The notes beneath the pieces were generated by a model. The model saw nothing but the letters and a program-made list of their open reading frames with translations, had not been told where the DNA came from and did no database searches. 64,000 bases of DNA from Psychroflexus salis (GTDB lineage Bacteria; Bacteroidota; Bacteroidia; Flavobacteriales; Flavobacteriaceae). Of the stretch, positions 25,770-33,679 are shown in pieces (position 1 is the first letter of the stretch; every line of letters starts with the position of its first letter). The position numbers were made by a program, and so were the translations under genes. The stretch covers positions 1 to 64,000 of the forward strand of contig NZ_BMGL01000001.1 of NCBI RefSeq assembly GCF_014640175.1. Reading direction: 5' to 3'.

Positions 25770-27027
25770 TTATATTTTTATTAAAGGTTGTGTATGTAAA
25801 AACTACCGAAAAGAAAGCAATGAAAACTATTCCTGAATTATTATTAAAAATGTTTTCGAAAAGGGATGAAAAAAATAATGAAATAAAAAAAAATGCTCCA
25901 AGAAAGGATTTAGATTTTAATGCATAAAAAATATTGATAATTAAAAAATGAATAAAGATTAAAAAACCAAATATACCAAACTCAAGAAAATAACTTATAA
26001 ATTGACTATGTGCTCCATATTGTTTATCTGCTGCTAATTTCATATTCCTTTTATTATACTCACTTACAAGATGGTATTTTTCTGTTCCCGCACCATAGCC
26101 AAAAAAAGGTTTATCTTTTATCAAATCTATAGCTACTTTCCATCTTGAAAGTCTTGAATCTTGTTTGTTTATTAGGTTTTTCTGATTAAAATCTTCAGAA
26201 GTTAAATCCCAATAAGTTTCTTTAGTCATACGATATCCAATATATGTCTTACTTAAAATTCCTAAAGTTGATAATATTAATATTAAGCTAATTACAATCA
26301 AAAAGATTCCATTTTTATGATTATTTTTATAGCTTTTGTTTAAAGTTTGCACGAGAGAAACCAAGAACAATAACATTGCTAAGGCATAAATTATTCTTGA
26401 TGCTAAAAATAGTATGGTTATTAGAATTACTAGTTTAAAAATTATTAATAGACACAAATTCTTTAAAGGCTTTTCTATTATTATATAAGCTAAAGAAAGT
26501 GAAATAAACAACCCTAAGTAAGTTGGGTGTATATCTAATGGGGCAGTAAAATGAAAACCAGTGTGAAAATAATCTAGTATGCTTTTATCAAAAACCCACG
26601 CTTTATTTAAATTATAATGCATGATTACTAAATTCACCAGTAAATAAAAAGATGATAAAAAAGCACCTAATGTAAGAGCATTTAAACTATACTTTTTAAT
26701 CTTTACTAAAACTTTTGGATGTAACCAAAAGAAAAATAATGGCAAAAACACAAACCAAACTTTTTTTCCTAAAGATTTGAAAGTTAAATAATCATCAGTA
26801 GTAAATAAAAAGCTAATAGAAGTAAGAATAAAAAATAATATTGGTGTCAGTAAAACTATTTTTTTTTGAAAAACAATTTGACAATAAGTATTAGGGTTTG
26901 AAGTAATTCTCAAAAGCGTAAATACGATAACTACACCTAAAAAGATTGATGCCAATTTTGGATTTAAGCAAATTAAAAGCGCATAAATAGAAACACTAGA
27001 ATAAAAAAACAGATTAATTTGTTTCAT
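25762..27027 (-). CDS. O-antigen ligase/polymerase domain membrane protein
   Basis: 421 residues with about eleven membrane segments. A large loop near 290-340 contains RLSRWKVAIDLIKDKPFFGYGAGTEKY, split as SRWKVAIDLIKDKPFFGYG then GAHSQFISYFLEFGIFG, the hallmark of the O-antigen ligase (WaaL/Wzy_C) family: a PFFGYG turn, then an essential H with an aromatic context. It overlaps both neighbours (14 bp upstream, 8 bp downstream). It would join or polymerise lipid-linked glycans on the periplasmic side. Whether it acts as ligase or polymerase is not decided by sequence. Confidence 0.8.
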   Translation of the reverse strand: MKQINLFFYSSVSIYALLICLNPKLASIFLGVVIVFTLLRITSNPNTYCQIVFQKKIVLLTPILFFILTSISFLFTTDDYLTFKSLGKKVWFVFLPLFFFWLHPKVLVKIKKYSLNALTLGAFLSSFYLLVNLVIMHYNLNKAWVFDKSILDYFHTGFHFTAPLDIHPTYLGLFISLSLAYIIIEKPLKNLCLLIIFKLVILITILFLASRIIYALAMLLFLVSLVQTLNKSYKNNHKNGIFLIVISLILILSTLGILSKTYIGYRMTKETYWDLTSEDFNQKNLINKQDSRLSRWKVAIDLIKDKPFFGYGAGTEKYHLVSEYNKRNMKLAADKQYGAHSQFISYFLEFGIFGFLIFIHFLIINIFYALKSKSFLGAFFFISLFFSSLFENIFNNNSGIVFIAFFSVVFTYTTFNKNISG

Positions 27028-28273
27028 TGTAGATGTTTTTCTTGAACATTATAGCAAAAGTAAGGCCTATAAAAATAGCAGCTAATCCTGAACTAAATAC
27101 GTGTCCCGCAGTAGATGAAATTGCAACTAAAATAAATAACATTAAATTTACAAAAGATGCATAATTGAATTTTGGTGACTTTGCTAATCTTTTAGATTGT
27201 TTCCACAAATAAATAATAAGCCCGATAAATATTAACAAACCAATGAAACCAAAAGCAAAAAATATATCAATGAAATCAATTTCAATAATTGAGCTTCCAT
27301 TTTTAGTTTCAAAAGTAGATTGACCAACACCTATCAATTTTTCTAGCCAATTATAATCATTAATATAAACTTGAACTGCATCAATTAAAAATGTATTCCT
27401 GTTACTAAGCAAGAAAGTTATAAAATCAAGTTTTTCATAGAAATACACTACTCGAATATAAAGTTCTGTTCTTTTAATATATTCCCACGATACAACTAAT
27501 AAAGATGGTATTAAAATTAGAATAGCGATTGAAGCAAAAATAAATTTGTTAAGGGATGTTTTCAAACTTATTCTTTTTATTGGTATTAAAAAAAAAATCA
27601 ATAAAATTCCAAATAATGCAGTTTTTGACCCAATACCTAAAGCTGTTATAAAGCTTAGTAAAAAAGTAAAAAAGTAATTTATTTTAAAGTTTTTAACCCA
27701 TAAATTTTTTGCTAAAAAAGCAGACATAATAAGCAACAACACAGATATTTCATTTCCAGCATAGAAAAAACCTTTGCTACCTATATTACCATAATTATAC
27801 ATTGGATAGCCAAAACCAACATATTTAAGCAATATGCTAGCACATGTTAAATAAAAAGAAAACGCTACCAGAACATTGATTTTTTTATGCAAAAAAACAT
27901 TATTAGACTTATATATTGTTGCAAAAAAAACAAAACTCAAAATAGGTGTAGTATATCTGAATATTTTAATAATATCTTTTGTTATAATCGAAAATTGATA
28001 AGTTTTAAAAAGCTGATAAATGGTTGGTATAAAGAGTAAACTTATTAACAGGAAAAAAAAGTTCACAAATAACGGCTTAGTAAACAATCTAAATAAGATT
28101 AAGAAAATAATGAACAATTTGTAAGCTTGGCCAACTGTAATTGGCAAACTAACAACTTTAGTAATCAATACTCCATTAAGCATATCGATTGGAATCAAAA
28201 GAAACATCAACAATATTATGTAATAATCTAAGTTGATACTTAATGTTTTATTGTGCAACTTGATATCTAGCAT
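27014..28273 (-). CDS. Polytopic membrane protein, O-antigen polymerase-like
   Basis: 419 residues with about eleven hydrophobic helices. Segments such as LLSNRNTFLIDAVQVYI and LIGVGQSTFETKNGSSIIEIDFIDIFFAFG follow the Wzy/EpsK-like pattern, in which a G-x-G turn and acidic residues precede the last helices. It is adjacent to two more proteins of the same kind. The role in polysaccharide polymerisation is inferred from topology and place. Confidence 0.62.
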   Translation of the reverse strand: MLDIKLHNKTLSINLDYYIILLMFLLIPIDMLNGVLITKVVSLPITVGQAYKLFIIFLILFRLFTKPLFVNFFFLLISLLFIPTIYQLFKTYQFSIITKDIIKIFRYTTPILSFVFFATIYKSNNVFLHKKINVLVAFSFYLTCASILLKYVGFGYPMYNYGNIGSKGFFYAGNEISVLLLIMSAFLAKNLWVKNFKINYFFTFLLSFITALGIGSKTALFGILLIFFLIPIKRISLKTSLNKFIFASIAILILIPSLLVVSWEYIKRTELYIRVVYFYEKLDFITFLLSNRNTFLIDAVQVYINDYNWLEKLIGVGQSTFETKNGSSIIEIDFIDIFFAFGFIGLLIFIGLIIYLWKQSKRLAKSPKFNYASFVNLMLFILVAISSTAGHVFSSGLAAIFIGLTFAIMFKKNIYNETN

Positions 28274-28292
28274 TTTTTAAAATTAAAATGAT

Positions 28293-29084
28293 TTAATTTT
28301 TACATTCTGTTAATATATATTCAAAATTATCTATTAAAACTGAAATAGTATCATTACTCTTATTATTTCCATATAGTCCTAGTTTAAAATAGTTAGGGAC
28401 ACTATTATACATGTTTGGCCCAAAGATTTTATGCTCTTTATTTTCTTTATTTTTAATTAAAAATGAGTCATTTATTTTAGGTTTTGAATATGCTGTTTTT
28501 TGAGTACCCCAGAGAACTTCATTTTCAAAGGTATACCATTGGTTGGGTTTTAATGTCTTTTGATAAGGAATATGTCTCATTTCATATTTATTTTTGTTAG
28601 CTAAGCCATATGCATAAACTAAGGAATAATTATTATCTGGACTTAATTGTACATAAAGATGTATAGGTGGCTTTGTAAGCATACCATAATTTTTCCAATT
28701 TAGATTTTTTGGTGGTTTATCATGCCATTGGTGTAACATTACCCAGTCTTGTTCTTTTTTTTTGGAAAAAAAATCAGGCTTAAATAAAAATTTATATGAA
28801 TATTTAACCTTTAAACCAATAGTGTCTTTGGTCTTTAAAGTAAATTCACTACGTTTCCCGCTAGAAATATAATCATCGGGGTATAATTGAAACTTAATCA
28901 CTTTATTTTTTGGATTCTTCGGATCAGAAATAATTTTATAATTTTTGTCACTTGTTGTTTGTGACCTATTCCAAATTGTATCTACAATATTAAAATCATC
29001 TTTTACTTGTTGAATAACTTTATGATTATCACAAGAAATGATGATTAAAATTGATAAATAACAAATCAATGATTTAAAATTCAT
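28293..29084 (-). CDS. Heparin lyase I-like (polysaccharide lyase) lipoprotein
   Basis: 263 residues from the ATG at 29084. A longer frame begins at 29141 but would overlap the upstream gene and add 19 residues before a clear lipoprotein signal (MNFKSLICYLSILIIISC, with the Cys as probable lipidation site). The body has SGKRSEFTLKT, WVMLHQWHDKPPK, PPIHLYVQLSP and a late FKLGLYGNNKSNDTISVLIDNF, a pattern of the heparin-lyase-I-like jelly-roll family (PF14099-type). Lyases inside EPS loci often clip or edit the nascent polymer. It would act in the periplasm or at the outer membrane. Catalytic activity is not proven. Confidence 0.68.
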   Translation of the reverse strand: MNFKSLICYLSILIIISCDNHKVIQQVKDDFNIVDTIWNRSQTTSDKNYKIISDPKNPKNKVIKFQLYPDDYISSGKRSEFTLKTKDTIGLKVKYSYKFLFKPDFFSKKKEQDWVMLHQWHDKPPKNLNWKNYGMLTKPPIHLYVQLSPDNNYSLVYAYGLANKNKYEMRHIPYQKTLKPNQWYTFENEVLWGTQKTAYSKPKINDSFLIKNKENKEHKIFGPNMYNSVPNYFKLGLYGNNKSNDTISVLIDNFEYILTECKN

Positions 29085-29130
29085 AGTTATTACTCTAAAA
29101 ATCATGCAGATGTAATTGTTTATAATTAAA

Positions 29131-30252
29131 TTAAATTTCATTTAGAATTTCAATTTCAAACTCTATGGTATTATTATAATTCATTTCTAACATTTTTTTA
29201 CTAGCTTTTTTAGTTAATTGGGCAAATAAAACTTCGTCGATAGTATATTTTTCAATTAACAATGCTAGGCGCCTAGCTGTTTTACCCAATATACCAGTTT
29301 TTTCATGAATTATAAACTCAGGTTTTGCTGTATTTAGTGTAGCTACTCCTAACAACCCACAAGACATTGCTTCAAGAATTGTTAAGCCTTGCGAATCTTG
29401 TCTTGTAGTTGATAAAAACACACCATGATTTCTGTACTCTTCCAGCATTTCTTTAGGTTGAAGAAACCGTTCAATAATTTGTATTCTTTGACTAAGATTT
29501 TTCTTTTTAATTATTTTTTTATATTCACCTAAATACTTTCCTTGACCATATAAAGTTAATGTATATTTTTTGGGTAAATATTCCATAACTTCTATGGTTT
29601 TTTCTATATCGTAAACCTTTGATGAAAAAGATCGAATACTTAGTAAATTATATCTGTATTGACTTACGTCTTGATAACTATAAAAGTCTGTTTCTATTCC
29701 ATTAGGAATAAAAACAGGATTAATAATTTTTAATTTCAAATTTCTTTGCATCTCCTTATGCATCCATTTTGATGGGAAAATAAATCTACCTAAAGCTATC
29801 GATTGTGAAGTTTGAACGAAATTTTTAATTTTAGGAATGACCCAAAAATCTTTTTTAATCCATTTTAAAGATTCGGCAATACTATAATTATATTCATAAC
29901 TTCTGGCTGAATACTTTTGAACTTCGTTGCCATGTACATACATACAGAACGGAATTTTTTTCTGTATTGTTTTTTGGTAAATTAGCCACCCATCTTTATT
30001 TTGAAATGGATAAATATTTAACAAATGGAAATAAAGAACATTAAAGTTACCTAACACAGAAACAATTTTTTGATTGGTTAGTTGTTGTACTACTACCCCG
30101 TCATAGATATATGTTTTATTAAAATTACTACAAACCAAAATCTGTATATCTACTCCTAATTGAAGCATATACTTAACTCTTTGGTGTACAAACATGTGAT
30201 TGTAGGGCTGAGAGCTATTTGGATACTTTGATGTGATTATAGCAAGTTTCAT
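29131..30252 (-). CDS. Family 4 (GT-B) glycosyltransferase
   Basis: 373 residues. The N-terminal half begins KLAIITSKYPNSSQPYNHMFVHQRVKYM, seen as ITSKYPNSSQPYN followed by FVHQRVKYM; the C-terminal half has the GT4 pattern YGQGKYLGEYKKII, then VFLSTTRQDSQGLTILEAMSCG with the acidic E in the E-x7-E position. It is one of several transferases that would extend the repeat unit. It sits between the sulfotransferase and the lyase-like lipoprotein genes. Acceptor and donor are unknown. Confidence 0.86.
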   Translation of the reverse strand: MKLAIITSKYPNSSQPYNHMFVHQRVKYMLQLGVDIQILVCSNFNKTYIYDGVVVQQLTNQKIVSVLGNFNVLYFHLLNIYPFQNKDGWLIYQKTIQKKIPFCMYVHGNEVQKYSARSYEYNYSIAESLKWIKKDFWVIPKIKNFVQTSQSIALGRFIFPSKWMHKEMQRNLKLKIINPVFIPNGIETDFYSYQDVSQYRYNLLSIRSFSSKVYDIEKTIEVMEYLPKKYTLTLYGQGKYLGEYKKIIKKKNLSQRIQIIERFLQPKEMLEEYRNHGVFLSTTRQDSQGLTILEAMSCGLLGVATLNTAKPEFIIHEKTGILGKTARRLALLIEKYTIDEVLFAQLTKKASKKMLEMNYNNTIEFEIEILNEI

Positions 30253-30301
30253 CGAAATATTTATATAAGCCTTATGAATAGTTTAATTAATAAACTAAAA
30301 T

Positions 30302-31243
30302 TTAGTGCTTTGCTTTTACTCTTTTTTCTATTTCTTGTATTTGATTAGTATTTAAGCTTAATTTCCATTTACCAATACTATTTGTATTTAACGGCTCGCT
30401 TATATTTTTATGGTGTTTATGTATTTCTACATCACCTAATTTTACTTCTGTTTTCCAAAATTCTAACATTTTAGTTTTAAAATCTATACCTAAAAAATCA
30501 CTTACAACAACAAGCGTGTCTTTAGGATTTGTTACTAAATTTTCATATTTAATTTCTAGTATTTGTTTATGGTCTAGTGTATTCTTTAATATATTTATTT
30601 TTCTTTCGCATATATTATGGTAATCAATCGCTTGGTCCAAATCTTTATAGATATTACTTTTTAATGCAGATGCTATAGCATCTTTGGGTTCTCGGTTCAT
30701 CAATATATATTTAGCATTAGGAAAAACTTTAACTAATTTATCAATAAACCTTAAATTAACAGGTGTTTTATCTCCCCACCTTAAATGTTTATTATGCTTT
30801 TGAAATGAATAGTCTTTATAAATCTCATTAATTATGCTTGATAATGTCTGTTCTTTTAAATGTAATTTTCTTGCATTTTTTTTGGCATTATTTAATTGAA
30901 TGCCCCAAGTATGAAATTCTGGGTAAGCTTCAAACTCACCAATTATAATATTTACCAACTCGTTCCAAGGTAAAAAATTATATATTTTAAAAAGTTTAAT
31001 TAAGCGTGGTAATACATAAGATTCTGGAGGGATTGAAACATCACCTCCTGAAACTAACATAGACCTCAATAAAGTATTACCAGACCTGCCGTAACCTACA
31101 ATAAAAAAAGGCTCCTTAAAAGAATGCTTATCAGTTAGTTTTTTTCTAAAAAAAAATAACTGATAAAAAATAAGTTTTATTTTCAGCAGTAAGCTAACTA
31201 AATAAAGAGGTGTAAAGTATTTTAATCTTTCTTGAAAAGTCAT
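30302..31243 (-). CDS. PAPS-dependent sulfotransferase
   Basis: 313 residues. The 5'-phosphosulfate binding loop is IVGYGRSGNTLLRSML at 48-63 and the 3'-phosphate binding region is YILMNREPKDAIAS at 179-192 (R184, S192). RWGDKTPVNLRFI near 155 is another family-typical stretch. It would transfer a sulfate from PAPS, most likely to a sugar of the EPS or its lipid-linked precursor, given flippase and GT neighbours; a glycan target is inference. It lies 1 bp from the flippase gene stop. Confidence 0.88.
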   Translation of the reverse strand: MTFQERLKYFTPLYLVSLLLKIKLIFYQLFFFRKKLTDKHSFKEPFFIVGYGRSGNTLLRSMLVSGGDVSIPPESYVLPRLIKLFKIYNFLPWNELVNIIIGEFEAYPEFHTWGIQLNNAKKNARKLHLKEQTLSSIINEIYKDYSFQKHNKHLRWGDKTPVNLRFIDKLVKVFPNAKYILMNREPKDAIASALKSNIYKDLDQAIDYHNICERKINILKNTLDHKQILEIKYENLVTNPKDTLVVVSDFLGIDFKTKMLEFWKTEVKLGDVEIHKHHKNISEPLNTNSIGKWKLSLNTNQIQEIEKRVKAKH

Positions 31244-31244
31244 G

Positions 31245-32564
31245 TTATTTAGTATCTCTTTTAAATGGATTAAAATACGAAGTAATATTTAAGTATAATT
31301 TTAAATAAATAGCTCCACCTAAATTCCAGAATGCCATACTTATAACGGTTGCAATTGCAGCACCAACACCACCATAAATAGGAGTTAAAGCAAAAGTAAG
31401 CATAAGGTTTATCACTAATGCAACCAACACAATATTTTGATATATTTTTTGTTTGCCAGTCATTTGCAAAATCACCCCAACAGAACCAGAAAAAGAATTA
31501 ATTAATTGTCCAAAACAAAAAACAATTAGGATAGTAGCTCCAGCAAGAAATTCAATCCCAAACATTCCCAACAAAATATCTTTTAAAAGGATTATGGCAA
31601 TAATGACAAAGGAGCTAATTAAAAAATTTAATTTAGTAGAAAAAGAAATTAATCTTTTATAGTTTTTTGAATTATTTGTTAAGTAATCTTTTGCTATTTT
31701 AGGAGCTAATATAGCATTTATGGCTTCAAGTGAAAAACTAGCTAATGTTGCTACTTTTAAACTAACATTGTAAATGCCTATTTCAGAATCGTCTTCATAA
31801 ATCCCCATAACGAAAGTGTCCATCCAACCCAATAAAATTAATATTGAAGATGAAAACATCATTGGTATTCCGCTGAACATAAAACTCCATGAATTTACCT
31901 TGCTTCTTTTTTGTTTTTTTTTAATTTGAGAAGAAACTAATAAAAAACTGCATATAGCACTAAGCAAAACAGCAAAAAAATGAGCTTGTACTGTTATAAT
32001 TGGGTCTTGAGTGATTAAGTAAAGTATAGATAAAATTAATAAAGAGAACAAAAACCTAGCTGGATTATAAAAAAAAGCAAAGGATTTTGTGTGTTTTTTT
32101 GCTCTTAAATACCCTGCACTTATATGGTTTACAGACCATAATGGAATTGCTGCTAAAACCCATGGAAGATAAGGTAATAGTTGTGGCTTAGGAACTTCAA
32201 AAATTTGAAAAACTAGCTCGTACCGAAATGAAAAAATTAAAAGAGACAATACACTACTAAAAACAAAAGATTTGAGAACAGATTTATAAAACAATCCTGA
32301 ATCTTTATCATTTTCATTATCTGAGAAAAACTTAAGAATATTAGTATCCAAACCTAGTTTTCCTACAACACTTACTATCATAAATATAGAAAAACTAAAA
32401 GCAACAACACCATATATATTTGCACCAAATTTTAGAGTTATAAATAAAGTAAATAAGTAACCTACTATTGTACCTCCTACCTTTAGCAATAAAAATGAAA
32501 AACCTTTTGTAAGGATTTCTTTAAAATCAGCATCTTGAAAGGCTTTTTTAAATTTTGTGATCAA
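31245..32564 (-). CDS. Wzx-type polysaccharide flippase (MATE/MVF superfamily)
   Basis: 439 residues with about twelve to fourteen transmembrane helices. LTKGFSFLLLKVGGTIVGYLF at the N-terminus (LLLKVGGTIVGYLF) and the central WSFMFSGIPMMFSSS and GIYNVSLKVATL segments are typical of repeat-unit flippases. The start is TTG at 32564; no in-frame ATG lies between the upstream stop and the first helix. It would move the finished lipid-linked unit across the inner membrane for polymerisation. Confidence 0.88.
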   Translation of the reverse strand: MITKFKKAFQDADFKEILTKGFSFLLLKVGGTIVGYLFTLFITLKFGANIYGVVAFSFSIFMIVSVVGKLGLDTNILKFFSDNENDKDSGLFYKSVLKSFVFSSVLSLLIFSFRYELVFQIFEVPKPQLLPYLPWVLAAIPLWSVNHISAGYLRAKKHTKSFAFFYNPARFLFSLLILSILYLITQDPIITVQAHFFAVLLSAICSFLLVSSQIKKKQKRSKVNSWSFMFSGIPMMFSSSILILLGWMDTFVMGIYEDDSEIGIYNVSLKVATLASFSLEAINAILAPKIAKDYLTNNSKNYKRLISFSTKLNFLISSFVIIAIILLKDILLGMFGIEFLAGATILIVFCFGQLINSFSGSVGVILQMTGKQKIYQNIVLVALVINLMLTFALTPIYGGVGAAIATVISMAFWNLGGAIYLKLYLNITSYFNPFKRDTK

Positions 32565-32594
32565 ATTAATGTTTTCGTTTTTTATTTTTTTCCA

Positions 32595-33560
32595 TTAAGC
32601 ATAAACAGATAGTTTTCTAACTAGGTGTTTTGTTAAAAAAACCAAACAATAAAACAGTACAAATACAACTGGAATTATTCTAAATGAAAAATTATATGAT
32701 CTATCCATAATAGCCGTTGTTTTATCAACTAAAGCAACTACATTTTTTTCTTTAGCAAGCCTATCTAGTAAGTCGAAATCGGAAGCAAAAAGAGCTCTTT
32801 TTCTATTAATTAATTCACTAACTTCTTGCGAAGCTGAAAAACTTATACCTTGTTGAGTTAATTGTGAATTGGGTTTTTTTTGAACATAAGCAATAACAGA
32901 ATCAATCTGTTTTCGCATTAACTCATTTTCTTCTAACTGCTCTTCAATCCTTTTGTATATAACGTCACTTTGTTTTTGATAAAATAAATTAGAATTTATA
33001 TAATCAAAAAACTGCGAACTTATTATTTCATTATCATCTTCTCCTTCGACAAGTATTCTTATTTTGTGTTGTGTATAATTAATTTTATTGATGTCTTCTT
33101 CAAAAAAAGAAGTATTACCATTTTCAACAAATAAAACCTTAAAAGTTTCTTGAATTTCTTCAGACTCGCTTACTAATCCATAAACATCAACAACAGGTTC
33201 AATTTCTAATCCCTTTACTTTTTTATAATTAACCCCAAAAACATCTTGGAGGTAGATGGTATCAGCACTTTCAATTTTTTTATTGATTGCATTTACCTTA
33301 TCGTAAACATATTGAGTACTCTTGTAGTTTGGCTCTATCAAGAGTTCGTTTAAATATATTTTTTCTGCAGTTTTAGCCAAATATAAGCCTACTGCAATTC
33401 CTATTACACCAACAATAATTAATCTAAACTTATGCTTCCAGAAAAACTGAACTACATTGACTATCCCTTTTAAAACAGACTTAACTAAGGACTTTATTTT
33501 ATCGAACAAAACTCCCAAGTCGATTTCTTCATTAGCTTGGGTAGGTGTATTTTCGGCCAT
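32595..33560 (-). CDS. Wzz-like chain-length determinant / polysaccharide co-polymerase
   Basis: 321 residues. An acidic N-terminus (NEEIDLGVLFDKI) leads to a first transmembrane helix near 46-66, a long periplasmic region with coiled-coil character (about 190-265) and a second transmembrane helix near 295-315. This is the two-helix plan of Wzz/PCP1 proteins; the tyrosine-kinase domain of Wzc-type co-polymerases is absent. It would set polymer length together with a Wzy-like protein. It is the first gene of the EPS run and has a clear promoter just upstream. Confidence 0.75.
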   Translation of the reverse strand: MAENTPTQANEEIDLGVLFDKIKSLVKSVLKGIVNVVQFFWKHKFRLIIVGVIGIAVGLYLAKTAEKIYLNELLIEPNYKSTQYVYDKVNAINKKIESADTIYLQDVFGVNYKKVKGLEIEPVVDVYGLVSESEEIQETFKVLFVENGNTSFFEEDINKINYTQHKIRILVEGEDDNEIISSQFFDYINSNLFYQKQSDVIYKRIEEQLEENELMRKQIDSVIAYVQKKPNSQLTQQGISFSASQEVSELINRKRALFASDFDLLDRLAKEKNVVALVDKTTAIMDRSYNFSFRIIPVVFVLFYCLVFLTKHLVRKLSVYA

Positions 33561-33579
33561 ATTTGATTTTTTTACAGCG

Positions 33580-33588
33580 GCAAATTTA
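33580..33588 (-). promoter_or_regulatory. -7 promoter element of the EPS operon
   Basis: TAAATTTGC on the minus strand exactly matches TAnnTTTGC and lies 19 nt upstream of the Wzz-like ATG. No strong competing promoter is seen until the ugd gap at about 23820, so it may drive the genes from 33560 to about 23872. Confidence 0.6.
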
Positions 33589-33679
33589 ACTTTATTTTAA
33601 TGAAAACGCATGCTTCTAATTAATAGTATATTAAAAAGCAGAAAGGTTGCGCTGAAGCTTGTTAATATTAATAAGTAAA

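Noticed and set aside
29085-29141. Extended N-terminus of the lyase-like lipoprotein
   Set aside because: It puts 19 residues before a lipoprotein signal and overlaps the upstream gene.
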